Source of the DNA: Fusarium oxysporum f. sp. lycopersici 4287
Lineage: Eukaryota > Ascomycota > Sordariomycetes > Hypocreales > Nectriaceae
Assembly (NCBI RefSeq): GCF_000149955.1
Contig: NC_030992.1
Span: 213,669-277,668 of the forward strand
Direction of reading: 5' to 3'
DNA: 64,000 nucleotides
In this document: in pieces, positions 1 through 10,700 of the stretch
Layout of the letters: each line of letters begins with the position of its first letter
How positions within the stretch are numbered: the stretch's first letter is position 1
Notes under the pieces: model-generated
What the model saw: only the letters and a program-made list of their open reading frames with translations
Databases searched by the model: none
What the model was told of the DNA's origin: nothing
Position numbers and translations under genes: made by a program

Positions 1-2778
1 GCAAGCATCACTGTCGGCACAACACACTTTATTAATGCAGTCGTGGAGAGAGATGCCAGGAGACTTCAAAAAGTCGGCGTCTTGAGACTGTCACGTTCGT
101 TTCTCCGAGAAGTACCTCCATTCTCAGACTTCCCGCCCGATCTAGCAGCCATCATCAAGGGATACTGCGGAATCATCGATGGAGGCCTGCACATCGATGG
201 TTCTCAAGAAGCACCCATCAAAGAAGCCCAAGTGATGGCCGAATGCGAAAAGATCAAGGCAGAGAACCTGAGGGCAGTTGTGATCGCTGGCGTCTTTTCT
301 CCGATTGACGAGATATTCAAGCAAGAGAGCCGCGTCAGAGACATCATCCTACGAGAAATTCCAGGAATTGATGTCGTATGTTCTCATGAGGTGGCCAATA
401 TTGGTTTCCTAGAGCGCGAAAACGCCAGTATCCTCAATGCCGCTATCCTTCAATACGCTCGAAAAACAATGAGGAGGTTCAATCAGGCCAAGAAGAAGCT
501 GAACCTGGCGTGTCCACTGTTCATTACTCAGAACGACGGGACCACCCTTGATGCTGCCGCAGCAGCTAGGATACCCATTAGGACCTTTGCATCTGGAGCC
601 ACCAACTCGATGAGAGGAGCTGCATACTTGGCAGGGATCGATGCTGGAGGCAACTCTTCGGCCATCGTCGTGGATATTGGTGGAACTACAGCTGACATTG
701 GCGTAATCCTACCAAGCGGACTTCCAAGACAAGCCTCTGCCTATGTCACAGTCGCTGGAGTGAGAGTGAATTATTCAATGCCTCATCTGCACTCGGTTGG
801 ACTTGGTGGGGGTTCACTCGTGCGCAATGTTGATGGAAGAGTCAAGGTCGGCCCTGAGTCGGTTGGCCACTACCTTGTTGAAGAAGCTCTTGTTTTTGGT
901 GGCAATACATGCACAGCATCTGATATTGCTGTTGCCCTGGGAAGAGCAGATATGGGTGATAGTAGCAGACTCGCTGAACTGAACCCTGAATTTGTCCAAT
1001 CCGCAAAAGACTGCATCAAGACTCTACTCGATGGAGCTGTCGATGTCATCAAGACCTCTGCTGATCCGCTACCCGTACTTCTGGTAGGAGGAGGTGCCGT
1101 GCTTGCACCAGAGAATATCTCAGGTGCCTCAAAGGTCATCCTCCCGCCATTCCACGATGTTGCGAATGCCATTGGTGCTGCTATCTCTCGTGTCAGCGGT
1201 GACGTTGATATTGTTCAGAGCACAGCCCACCAGACAGAGTCACAGGCTCTTGAGCGTGCAAAGAAGATGGCCGTCGAAAGAGCCATTCAAGCTGGTGCCA
1301 TCCCCGAAAGTATTACGATGGCGAATGTAGAGAGTATTCCGTTGCAATACGTGTCTCATCAAGTTCGAACCATTGTTAAAGCAGTGGGAGACGTCGACTT
1401 CAAGGGCTACGTATCAGAGTTGGAGCTCGAGGCTGTAGATGATTATGACGACGAAGTCAGCGACGAACCTGAAGGGCACAAGAATCGAGCTGTCAATACT
1501 ACAGAAGTTATGCCTCTGGATCCTTTCACCTACACTCCTACCATCAAGGCCAACGACGAGGGCGTTCCTGAATGGATACTCAATGAAATTGATCTGGCTT
1601 GGCTGGCGGACGGATGTTATGTGCTCGGCTGCGCTGGCGGTGGCACCCCAGCTCCTAGCTTCATTCAACTGCGGGACATTATAAGACAAGGCCATACTAT
1701 TCGCATTATCGACCAGTCTTCCCTCAAAGATGATGCCCTCATCTACTGGGGGGGCCATATGGGATCTCCTGCCGTGTCGGTGGAGCGGCTACAGTCGACC
1801 GAGACAGTCCAAGCATTCAATGTGCTCATGGAGTATCTCGGTCATAATAAAGTCGATGCTGTCATGGGATTGGAGATTGGTGGTGCCAATGGTATGGAGC
1901 CGATGCTCGTTGGCTCCTCGCGGTTCTTTAATGCGCCTGTCATTGACGGTGACTGGATGGGCCGAGCATATCCTACATACTGGCAGACTACGCTTGCGGT
2001 ACATAAACCACTGGAACTCGTTCCTTGTGCCATTGACTCTGGCGATGGCAAGAGTATCATCATGACTCGAGCACCAGACGACGAGATTGTTGACAGAGCA
2101 TTGAGAGCGTCATGTTCCGAGATGGGAAGCCGAGTCGGTATGGCCGCCAAACCTACCACTACCGAGAACGTGCGGGGATATGGCGTGCTGAATACCTGTT
2201 CTCTTGCTTGGAGGATAGGCAGATGCATCGCCCGCAGTGTTTACAGCAACCAGCTCTCGACAGTTGCAGAGTCGATCATCAAAGAGGCTGGTGGGTTGAG
2301 GTCAGCCAGGGTGCTATTCAGAGGTAAAATTGTAGAAGTCGAGCGAAGACTATACAAGGGGCACTCGCACGGCGCTCTACGCATTGAAGCATTCGACGAG
2401 CATGTTGATGACGAAGAGGATAGTGGATCGAAGAGAATGACACCTGTAGTCTCAGGAGGAACGTTGCGAATCCCATTCAAGAACGAAAACATTCTTGCTG
2501 AGCACACGGCGGCTGACGGCTCTAAGACTGAGATCATCGCCTCTGTCCCTGATCTTATTGCTGTGCTGGACAATGGCTCTGGTAGAGCACTAGGTGTTCC
2601 AGAGTTCAAGTACGGTTATAGAGTGACTGTCTTGGGCATTACGTGCTCACCACAGTGGACAAAAACACCTTCTGGTATCGAGATTGGAGGACCGAAAGCA
2701 TTTGGCTATGACGATGTTGTTTACAAGCCTCTTGGGGAGTATGTGGAACCTGCGAGTGTGATTAGAGAATATGCTTAA
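1..2778 (+). CDS. Hydantoinase/oxoprolinase-DUF917 fusion protein (5' partial)
   Basis: The frame is open from base 1, so the gene begins outside the window. The first visible codons give a VGTTHFINAVVERD-type segment, typical of the hydantoinase A N-terminal domain and found some tens of residues into the family. An actin-like phosphate-binding motif (VVDIGGTTADIGV) lies near 671-710, with GLGGGS near 800 and LVGGGAVLAP near 1081, as expected of the hydantoinase A/oxoprolinase ATPase fold. The second half, from about 1600 (GCAGGGTPAPSF), matches DUF917. Together these predict a cytosolic ATP-dependent enzyme acting on a cyclic amide such as a hydantoin or 5-oxoproline; the true substrate is not visible. 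About 925 residues are present without introns, ending at TAA 2776-2778. A GTG at 43 is internal, not the start. Confidence 0.88.
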   Translation, partial: ASITVGTTHFINAVVERDARRLQKVGVLRLSRSFLREVPPFSDFPPDLAAIIKGYCGIIDGGLHIDGSQEAPIKEAQVMAECEKIKAENLRAVVIAGVFSPIDEIFKQESRVRDIILREIPGIDVVCSHEVANIGFLERENASILNAAILQYARKTMRRFNQAKKKLNLACPLFITQNDGTTLDAAAAARIPIRTFASGATNSMRGAAYLAGIDAGGNSSAIVVDIGGTTADIGVILPSGLPRQASAYVTVAGVRVNYSMPHLHSVGLGGGSLVRNVDGRVKVGPESVGHYLVEEALVFGGNTCTASDIAVALGRADMGDSSRLAELNPEFVQSAKDCIKTLLDGAVDVIKTSADPLPVLLVGGGAVLAPENISGASKVILPPFHDVANAIGAAISRVSGDVDIVQSTAHQTESQALERAKKMAVERAIQAGAIPESITMANVESIPLQYVSHQVRTIVKAVGDVDFKGYVSELELEAVDDYDDEVSDEPEGHKNRAVNTTEVMPLDPFTYTPTIKANDEGVPEWILNEIDLAWLADGCYVLGCAGGGTPAPSFIQLRDIIRQGHTIRIIDQSSLKDDALIYWGGHMGSPAVSVERLQSTETVQAFNVLMEYLGHNKVDAVMGLEIGGANGMEPMLVGSSRFFNAPVIDGDWMGRAYPTYWQTTLAVHKPLELVPCAIDSGDGKSIIMTRAPDDEIVDRALRASCSEMGSRVGMAAKPTTTENVRGYGVLNTCSLAWRIGRCIARSVYSNQLSTVAESIIKEAGGLRSARVLFRGKIVEVERRLYKGHSHGALRIEAFDEHVDDEEDSGSKRMTPVVSGGTLRIPFKNENILAEHTAADGSKTEIIASVPDLIAVLDNGSGRALGVPEFKYGYRVTVLGITCSPQWTKTPSGIEIGGPKAFGYDDVVYKPLGEYVEPASVIREYA

Positions 2779-3163
2779 TTTGAGGTGTATATGTATAAAT
2801 ATCCCATTGAGGCAATGCGAAGCTGGACCCGCGGAGCACCAGATGTCAACATCAAGTGCCACCAAGTTCCTAATTTAAAAGAAGTTACTATCAATTGTCC
2901 CAAGTTGGGAGACGACATACAGCTCACCCTCGGGACCGAGGCGCCAGGCAGTACTTAGTCTACCCCGCGCCCGCAGTGCAGTTTGCCGCTAACCCAAATA
3001 TAGGTATAAAATCTCAACCTTGGTAAAAAGACAAGTCAAGTCATCTATTAAATACTCGCCTTGTTCCCACATCTAATGTTGTATCATAATAAACATCAAG
3101 ACCTCTTCTCAAATAACCCAAGACCTTATTTCACATACATTGAAACCCTTTCAAACAAGCATC
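2779..3163 (+). promoter_or_regulatory. Intergenic region / promoter of the short-chain dehydrogenase gene
   Basis: This 385-bp spacer lies between two same-strand genes. A TATAAAA at 3005-3011 sits about 155 bp before the ATG at 3164. The leader between them is rich in C, T and A, as is common in fungal 5' UTRs. I see no other gene here. Confidence 0.4.
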
Positions 3164-4146
3164 ATGTCAAACACAGCCAGAACATCTGCGACATGGGTAG
3201 TGGTTGGTGCTTCACGGGGAATCGGTCTTGAGTATGTTAAGCAGCTCCTTCAGGCAGGAAACACAGTGATTGCCGTAGCTCGCAACCCAGATGCGTCGGG
3301 ACTATCGGCAGTGGTTAAAGCTCATGGTAGTCCAGACAATTGTATCGTGGAGCAGTGCGACGTTGCAAGTAGCGAAAGCATCGATGTAAGCTCACCGTAT
3401 CCTTCCAGGTCATTGTGGACATGTCTAATGGCTTCACGTGCAGAACTTTGCTGCCAGAATGAGCACACTTGTAAACAAGGGAATCAAACTCGATAACATC
3501 GTCATGAATGCAGGTGTCCTCAGATATCCAAATCGAGCAACGGAATTGTAATGCCCCATCAACAAGCATTCTCCTAGACGTACAATTGCTAACTTGAGCT
3601 CCAAGATCATACGACAACTTCAGATTCCACATGGAAACCAACGTCATTGGACCCATCATATGCGCACAGAAACTAGTCAACTTGAATCCTGATAGCCCTC
3701 CTTCCAAACTGATTTTCATCTCATCTGACTCCGGGTCCACCGCCAACTTTCTGGCTTATGAAGATGGGTTCGCAGCATATGCGGCGAGCAAAGCTGCACT
3801 GAACCAGATGCTAAGGCATATGGCGCAGGAGTTGAAAAGACGCAGCGGCAGGTGGGCTGAGATATGTGTCCTGGCTCTCCATCCTGGCGAGGTTCACACG
3901 TGAGTATTTCCTGCTCGAGTACTAAAGCTTGACTGACAACGACTAGGGACATGAACTCTGGCGAAGTTGGTACCTGGGACGTGGGAACTCTTTTGGAGCC
4001 GGATGAGAGTGTCTCGGGCATGCTTAAAGTGATTAGTGAGAAGGACCACAATGATAGTGGCACATTCTGGTGCTGGGATGGCAGAGTAAGTTTTTCAATA
4101 TCTCATTGAGTATAATACTAATAACTCACAGGCTTATCCTTGGTAA
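3164..4146 (+). CDS. Short-chain dehydrogenase/reductase (SDR), five exons
   Basis: Predicted NAD(P)-dependent cytosolic oxidoreductase of about 257 residues. Exons are 3164-3385, 3444-3547, 3606-3899, 3947-4085 and 4132-4146; all junctions keep frame and use GT..AG. The Rossmann glycine motif GASRGIG is in exon 1, NIVMNAGV (the NAG motif) in exon 2, and the active-site YAASK tyrosine-lysine pair in exon 3. The FSS/ISSDSG segment upstream supplies the catalytic serine. The ATG at 3164 follows an A-rich leader; an upstream in-frame TTG at 3140 is not needed. The last exon codes only four residues (AYPW). The protein resembles the C-factor/sniffer-like SDR group by its length and DGFAAYAASK context, but the substrate cannot be assigned. 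Confidence 0.85.
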
Positions 4147-4389
4147 CGAGGGACAGCCAAATTAGGAGCCTTGTCAGTAATGTTTGCCTTACGAGACTTG
4201 TATAGATTCCTATGACTCAAGGTTTATGGTCATTTCGTGGAAGTAACCACAAGCCCGACAGCAATCCATAGGCGAACTCGTTTCGTATCATGAACCCAAT
4301 CGAATAGTGCCTGAATAGTGGTGTACTGATCTCGCCATTACCTTGCATCGTGAGACACTTCAGCTTATTACTCAGCTTTTATATTTCTC

Positions 4390-7126
4390 TCATGCCAGAT
4401 CATCCCAAAAGTAGCTATCTTCTAGAGCCCTCGTCATCTGATTATTCATGTGCAGCCAATTTCCAAGCTGTGCGCCATACTGGTCGATATCAGTATCCAT
4501 GCTAGCAGGCACCTCCATCTGCTGAGCCATCCATTCAGCTGTCCCTTCTAACGATGTGCTAACGGAGGTTTGTGAGTTTGGCAAGTTGAAGATTGGCGTA
4601 AGCAGGGCAGGTTGTTGATGAGCTGGTGATGGCACGTGTGCGGAGGAAGACGCATTTTCCCACGAGCCAAAGCCGATGTTCACCTTGCTCAATCTAGCTT
4701 CAAGATAGTTTCGAGCGGCATCGTACAAAGCTTTAAATAGATGAAACTCTTTCTTCGCTCCAGATGAGAAAGCAGAGTCTGTGACAGGTTGTAATGTCTT
4801 GATGACACTTTCGAGCAGATCAAGGCCGTTCTTGTCGCCAGTCTCGATAATGTGACAGAATACGACGATAAATGGAATGAAGGGTGAGTGTATGAGAGCC
4901 CTGCAAAGAGAAAGGGTCAGTGAAAGAAGTGTCAAGTCAGATTTGGGGATACATGCAAGTTGACATAAGTCTCTAGGAAGTCATCCTGTAGTTCAGCCAC
5001 TAGAGACTGCCATTCCTTGTGTGCTTCAAGGGCCTTGTGAGCACTATTAATGCACTCTCTTCCAAGTGCAGTACCCTGATTCGTCTCGGCAGGTATGGCT
5101 CTGTAAATGAGGCAAAAGAGGGATAAGTGAAGCACCTTGGTGGTGCAGAGGAAAGCCTTAACAAACTCAGTACTAGTAGCCTGGCGCATCGCATCTTGGT
5201 ATAGTTTCTGTAGACTTGTCAGTAAGATATCACCAAGAATATAGGATCGCCCTTCTTAGAAGCGGCAATCGGGATTTGCGCATTCATACATCGCTAGGTA
5301 GTATTCTATTCGTGTGCACTTCAAGCTCTGATGCGAGACCCCTCGCCCTCGTGGTTCTAACAGTCTGAGGCTGTGCCAAGGCAGCAGAACTGTAAAGCTG
5401 GTCGTAAATCTTGCCTTGTAAATAAGCTAGTTCTTTCATCTTGTCTAGTTGACCAAAGTAGCCTATCTCTGATCTCGACTCTATGCTAGGAACCGGAATA
5501 GTGATATCGCCATCATGGATAGTTGATGATCGGCCAAGACGGAGAGAGAGACCCTTCTCTTGCACATAAACCAGCCAGAATATTCGGATCTTACCCATCC
5601 TGATGTCTGGAGGATCGCGGGCCATTGCAATCTTGCTATGCATGCCTAGCGTCTGGCTCAAGTGTGATGCGGTTGCGATAAAGTCCCATGCCGCAGATGG
5701 CTTGCATGTTTCAAGGCAGTATATGCTCTGGGATGATTTAATATGATATCAGGACAAATCATGAATCCTACCTACAGCTACCATCATTGAAGCAACCGTC
5801 CCGATATTGCAAGGTTGATGGAAAGGCAGATTAGCGAGTACGGTCTCGAGATTGTCCCGGCACATGACTGCTTGCGCCTCGAGATCAGCCTTTTGGCATG
5901 AATCTGTGGCGATCTGTTTGCATTGTCTAAAAAGCCAATAGAGTCCCGCATTGACAGCGATGAGGTCAGCATGAGTAACTTCTCCCGGAGAGTACACCTT
6001 AAGAAAAACGTCAGTGAAAGAGGTAGCTTCGTTGTCCCAAAAGAACCGAACTCTGGGGTTTTCTGTCACAAAATTGTAAGCATTGGAGAAGAGAAATAGG
6101 AAAAGGCGTGGCTAATACCTTTGGCCATTCGGAGGCAGACAAAAGCTTTTTCAACAGGTGGCATAGGGAGGTTGCGCAGTGTAAGACCCGATTCAAGTAC
6201 TCTAGCATGAGGATACAGGTAATCGAGTTCCTGNNNNNNNNNNNNNNNNNNNNNNNNNNNNNNNNNNNNNNNNNNNNNNNNNNNNNNNNNNNNNNNNNNN
6301 NNNNNNNNNNNNNNNNNNNNNNNNNNNNNNNNNNNNNNNNNNNNNNNNNNNNNNNNTCCCCAAACCCTTCCTCAGAGCCTGCAGAACAGAAGACTTTCAG
6401 CAGCGATTTCGATTCCGTCGGCTTGTTGATGATGGCATTTCCGAGAATTCGTTGGCAAAACGGCTTGAGCTGGGAGCGAGGATTCTCCCTCATGCTCCAA
6501 CCTTGGAGTGAGAAGCTGGCTTCCCACCGCCACTGCTAGGTGATGGAGACGATTCTTGGGTTACGGGTGCGAGGCGTGAAGTCGATGCTGGTTGGGATGG
6601 GATTTTCGATGCGGTAGCTGCGGGTACAACATGTAAGATTGGGTTTTGACCAGCTCCCAATGTATTGCTAAGCTCTGCGAGTTTTTGCGCGATATCGTCG
6701 ATCTTTTTCTCACTAAGAGATTTGAGTAAAGGAAATAAAAAGAGATGGACGAATGGTATACATGTACTTACTATATCTCCGAGATAAAAACGCGTTGTCG
6801 CCTTTCCTTGGGCTTGTGCCTAGGCGGATACGTGCAGAGGTTCTCGGTGCGGACACAGTAGGCACACGGGTGTCTCCGGTCGCAGCGCACCTAAAGATGT
6901 TCTAAATTAAATAAATGTCTACAACTGACCGTATCCAAAGAGGGACAGGTACCTTTCTGCGGCGGCATCGATCACACTGGTTTGATTTAGTCAGTAGGTG
7001 AAGCAGCGCTTGATTTTGCAGGAGACTTGCTGAGATTGTGGACAATGGGACAAGCTGTTCGTCCTGAGGGACATTATCTACTTCCCGATCCGATGAGGGG
7101 AAGGCATCATCTCTTTCGGTAGCCAT
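4390..7126 (-). CDS. Zn2Cys6 fungal transcription factor (contains N gap and suspected frame errors)
   Basis: Nuclear regulator with an N-terminal binuclear zinc cluster: CDRCRRRK ends exon 1 (7126-6953) and VRCDRRHPCAYC continues in exon 2 (6890-6772). Exon 3 starts at 6712 and runs into the gap at 6356-6234. After the gap, exons end at 6119, then 6062-5776, 5727-5290, from 5207, and to the TGA at 4390-4392. The C-terminal part has the fungal-specific transcription factor middle region, with segments such as SAAWDFIATASHLSQTLGM and IRIFWLVYVQEKGLSLRLGR. Frame problems: between 6540 and 6357 conserved-looking pieces lie in three frames, and the junction of the last two exons (near 4951 and 4887) fits only a GC-AG intron. 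It is divergent from the ABC transporter at 7760, so it may regulate it; that is inference. Confidence 0.75.
6234..6356. other. Assembly gap (123 N)
   Basis: A run of 123 N inside the third coding region of the zinc-cluster regulator. The reading frame just upstream (higher coordinates) is disturbed, so the contig end here is probably of poor quality. Confidence 0.99.
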
Positions 7127-7759
7127 TTTGTTAAAATGAGCTTGCCAGAAATGCTCAAGCTGATGACGGAGGAGGGAAGTTCAGTGGTCCGCAGGCCGCA
7201 GACCTTGAGCATTACGGATACAGCAGTCAAAGCTTGAGACCAGCGCTAAGCTGCCAGTTATGGGTCTCGCTCGCCTATCTCCGCTACACCAATCACCTTT
7301 CCAATTCAGCTGAGGCTATACCTGGATAGGGCTAGAGTGAGGCGGAAAGACGGTGCGTGGAATCTTGGCATTCCGCTCTCCGAGATGCTTACTGAGATAA
7401 CTGCTATCGCGGTGACGGCCTCTTGGCATGCCGCACCGCGTTACATGCACAGGCCACAGAAAATGTATACGACTAAAGATGAATCTTGGCCGATGGCTAA
7501 AAGTAAGTATATTCATCGTTTTCCATATTGACAACACCCATTTCTAGATGTTTATTATTCCTTAGAACCCTTACGCTCCTTTCTACCACTGACTGCTGAT
7601 TCGGGCGTTTCCCTTCTATCCTTTTCCTTTCTATTTAAAATTTCCTTACTCATTCATCTGTGCCTACATCGAACTGTATTCTTTGATCTTGCTGTGATAA
7701 GGTTGAGAGGTTAAAAGAGGCTTCAGCCCCAGCACCTTTAATCTTGCATTCCTGTCAGC
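7127..7759. promoter_or_regulatory. Divergent promoter between regulator and ABC transporter
   Basis: This 633-bp region separates the start codons of the minus-strand Zn2Cys6 regulator (7126) and the plus-strand ABC transporter (7760). The side near the transporter is pyrimidine-rich (7555-7660), as in many fungal promoters. No convincing additional ORF is seen. Confidence 0.45.
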
Positions 7760-10700
7760 ATGGAGAAAACCGACAACGTCGCGGATGCGACAGCTGCAGA
7801 TCGGCCAGACAAGAACTCTAACCAGTCCGATCAAAAGCCAATGTCTGGGTTCGCTGCATTTCTGGTAAGACAATGACCTTCACGGTACAATCTTGTTCAG
7901 GGCATTCTGATCGTAATAATCACAGCGCATCTTTACCTACTGTCAACCCCTCGATTGCGCCCTCGAATTCATCGCCGTCCTCGCCGCCGTCGGCTCTGGC
8001 GTGGCCATGGCAATGATGAACCTTGTTATAGGAGAGCTGATGGATGTCATGGGCCATCCAGCGCGCATCGCCACAGATCCTGACGGCTTCATGGCCGATG
8101 TTGGCAACAAATCGTAACTACCTGCGCGAAACATGTACGCCTCTGCACCCATCTAATGTAACAATAGACTCTACTTTGTTTACATCGGTATCGCTCGACT
8201 AGCATGTACATATATTTACTCCACGCTCTTTACATTCGTTTCCTTCCGAGTCACAAACAACATCCGACAATCGTACCTGCGAGCAGCCCTTAGTCAAGAA
8301 ATCAGCTATTTCGACCACGGAACCTCAGGGTCTATCGCCATGCAAGGCACATCCAACGGAAAGCTGATCCAATCAGGCATCGCAGACAAGCTTGGGCTCT
8401 TCTTTGTCTCGTTTACTACCTTTATTGCGTCCTTCATCATTGCATTTATCAGTTATTGGAAGCTCACCCTCATCCTTATCTGCATCATGCCGGCGATTAT
8501 GCTGGTCATTGGCACCATGGCCACCATCGACGCTGGTATCGACAGCAAGAACTTGAGACTACTCTCCCAAGCCGCTCAGTACGCCGAAACAGCCTTCGCG
8601 AGTATCCGTACGATCAAAGCGTTCAACCTGGAGCCGAGAATTATGCACAAGTATGCATCCGTCCTCGATACTTCCCGACAGCTATGCCGCAAGAAATCTA
8701 GTGTATATGGGGTTATGTTCGCCTGGCAATATTTCGTCATCTATGCTGGTATGGGTCTTGCCTTCTGGCAGGGAATCAGGATGATTGCCCGAGGGGAGGT
8801 GGATGGTATTGGCACCGTCTTCACGTAAGCCTTTTCCCCAGATCTGCCCCTTCCTTTAGCTTTGTTGTTTGCTGACCACCAAAAGTGTCCTTTTCTCCGT
8901 CGTCATCGGATCGACTTCGATCAATGGCATCGCTCCAAACATCTCCTCCTTTGTTCGTGCTGGCACCGGTGCTGCAGAGCTTTTCGCTTTGATCGACCGG
9001 ACCTCGGATATCAACCCGCTCGACGAGTCAGGCCAGACACCCACCAAGGTTTCTGGTGTCATCGATATCAAATCGGTTTCCTTCAGCTACCCAACGCGGC
9101 CGGATACCAGGGTCCTCGAAGACCTTTCTCTCAACATCCCGGCCGGAAAGATTACAGCTTTAGTGGTACGGCATATTCTTTCGCCCTCTATCTTTGACTG
9201 AATACAGGACCAGAAGGGAGTTAACGTTTCGGCAGGGTGCCAGTGGCTCGGGAAAAAGTACCATCATTGGCCTTCTGGAACGATGGTATGACCCCGCCTC
9301 TGGTGACATCACGCTCGATGGAATCAGCCTACGAGATCTAAGTGTCACCTGGCTTCGTACGGCCATGCGACTTGTCCAACAGGTGTGTTTAATATATAGT
9401 CCCAACAACTGACGTTAACGTCCTACAGGAACCTGTGCTGTTCAACGGAACCGTCTTTGAGAACATTGCCGATGGCCTCGTTGGTACTTCCTGGGAGAGC
9501 CAGCCAAGACAAACCCAAGAGGAACAGGTGAAACACGCGGCCAAGCTTGCGTTCGCGGATGAGTTCATCCAAAACCTCCCAGAGCAATACGAAACACGCA
9601 TCGGCGAACGGGGAGGACTCCTCTCAGGAGGACAGAAGCAAAGAATTGCTATAGCTCGAAGTATAGTTTCCGACCCTTCTATCCTCTTGTTAGACGAAGC
9701 TACCTCAGCCCTTGATCCACACTCTGAAGGCATTGTCCAAAAGGCACTCAACAGTGCCTCTCAGAGAGGACAGAACCACGTTAGTCATTGCACACAAACT
9801 GCCNNNNNNNNNNNNNNNNNNNNNNNNNNNNNNNNNNNNNNNNNNNNNNNNNNNNNNNNNNNNNNNNNNNNNNNNNNNNNNNNNNNNNNNNNNNNNNNNN
9901 NNNGCCGATAACATCGTGGTCATGTCCAAGGGGAGAATTGTTGAGCAGGGCAAGCATGACGATCTTATAGCCCTCGGCGGCACCTACGCCAAGCTCGTGC
10001 AGGCCCAGGATTTGTCTACTAGCAAACAGAGTTCAGCTATCGAGACATCGGACGAGGAGTCTACAGCAAATACTGAGGCCATAGAGCCAGTTCAATCACT
10101 CGCCAAATACACTTCAGCGGTCAACGAGGACATTGCCTCTCAGATTAGGAGGGAAGATTTCAGTCTCTATAAATCCACTGGGCTTTTACATACCATTTGG
10201 AAGATGATCAAGTCAGCTCCTGAGCTCAGGACTTGCTTCGTGATTATGTCCATTGCCTGTGCTATTGGAGGTAAGTTTCAACAGCCATAACCGCTTTCGG
10301 TCATGACAACTAACTAAAAGAATAGCTGCCGTCTACCCTGGACAAACACTACTACTTGCTCAAGTCATGGGCATCTTCACATCCTCTAACCTGACCAAGG
10401 GTGGCGATTTTGTGTCTTTGATGTACTTTGTCGTTGGCCTGGGGAGCTTGATTGTGTTTTTCGTCATGGGCTGGATTTCTAACATTATTGCTCAGGTAAG
10501 TCCAGCGCAGCATACCCAGCAGATATCTTCCTAACCTGGAGCAGACTCTCAGCCATAATGTCAGAGTAGGGCTTTTCCGCAGTATGCTGAGACAAGATCT
10601 TCGGTTTTTTGACAGACCAAAGAACACTATTGGCGCCCTTGTCAGCCGCATTGATTCCCAGTCACAGGCTGTATTGGAACTTATGGGGTTCAACGTGGCG

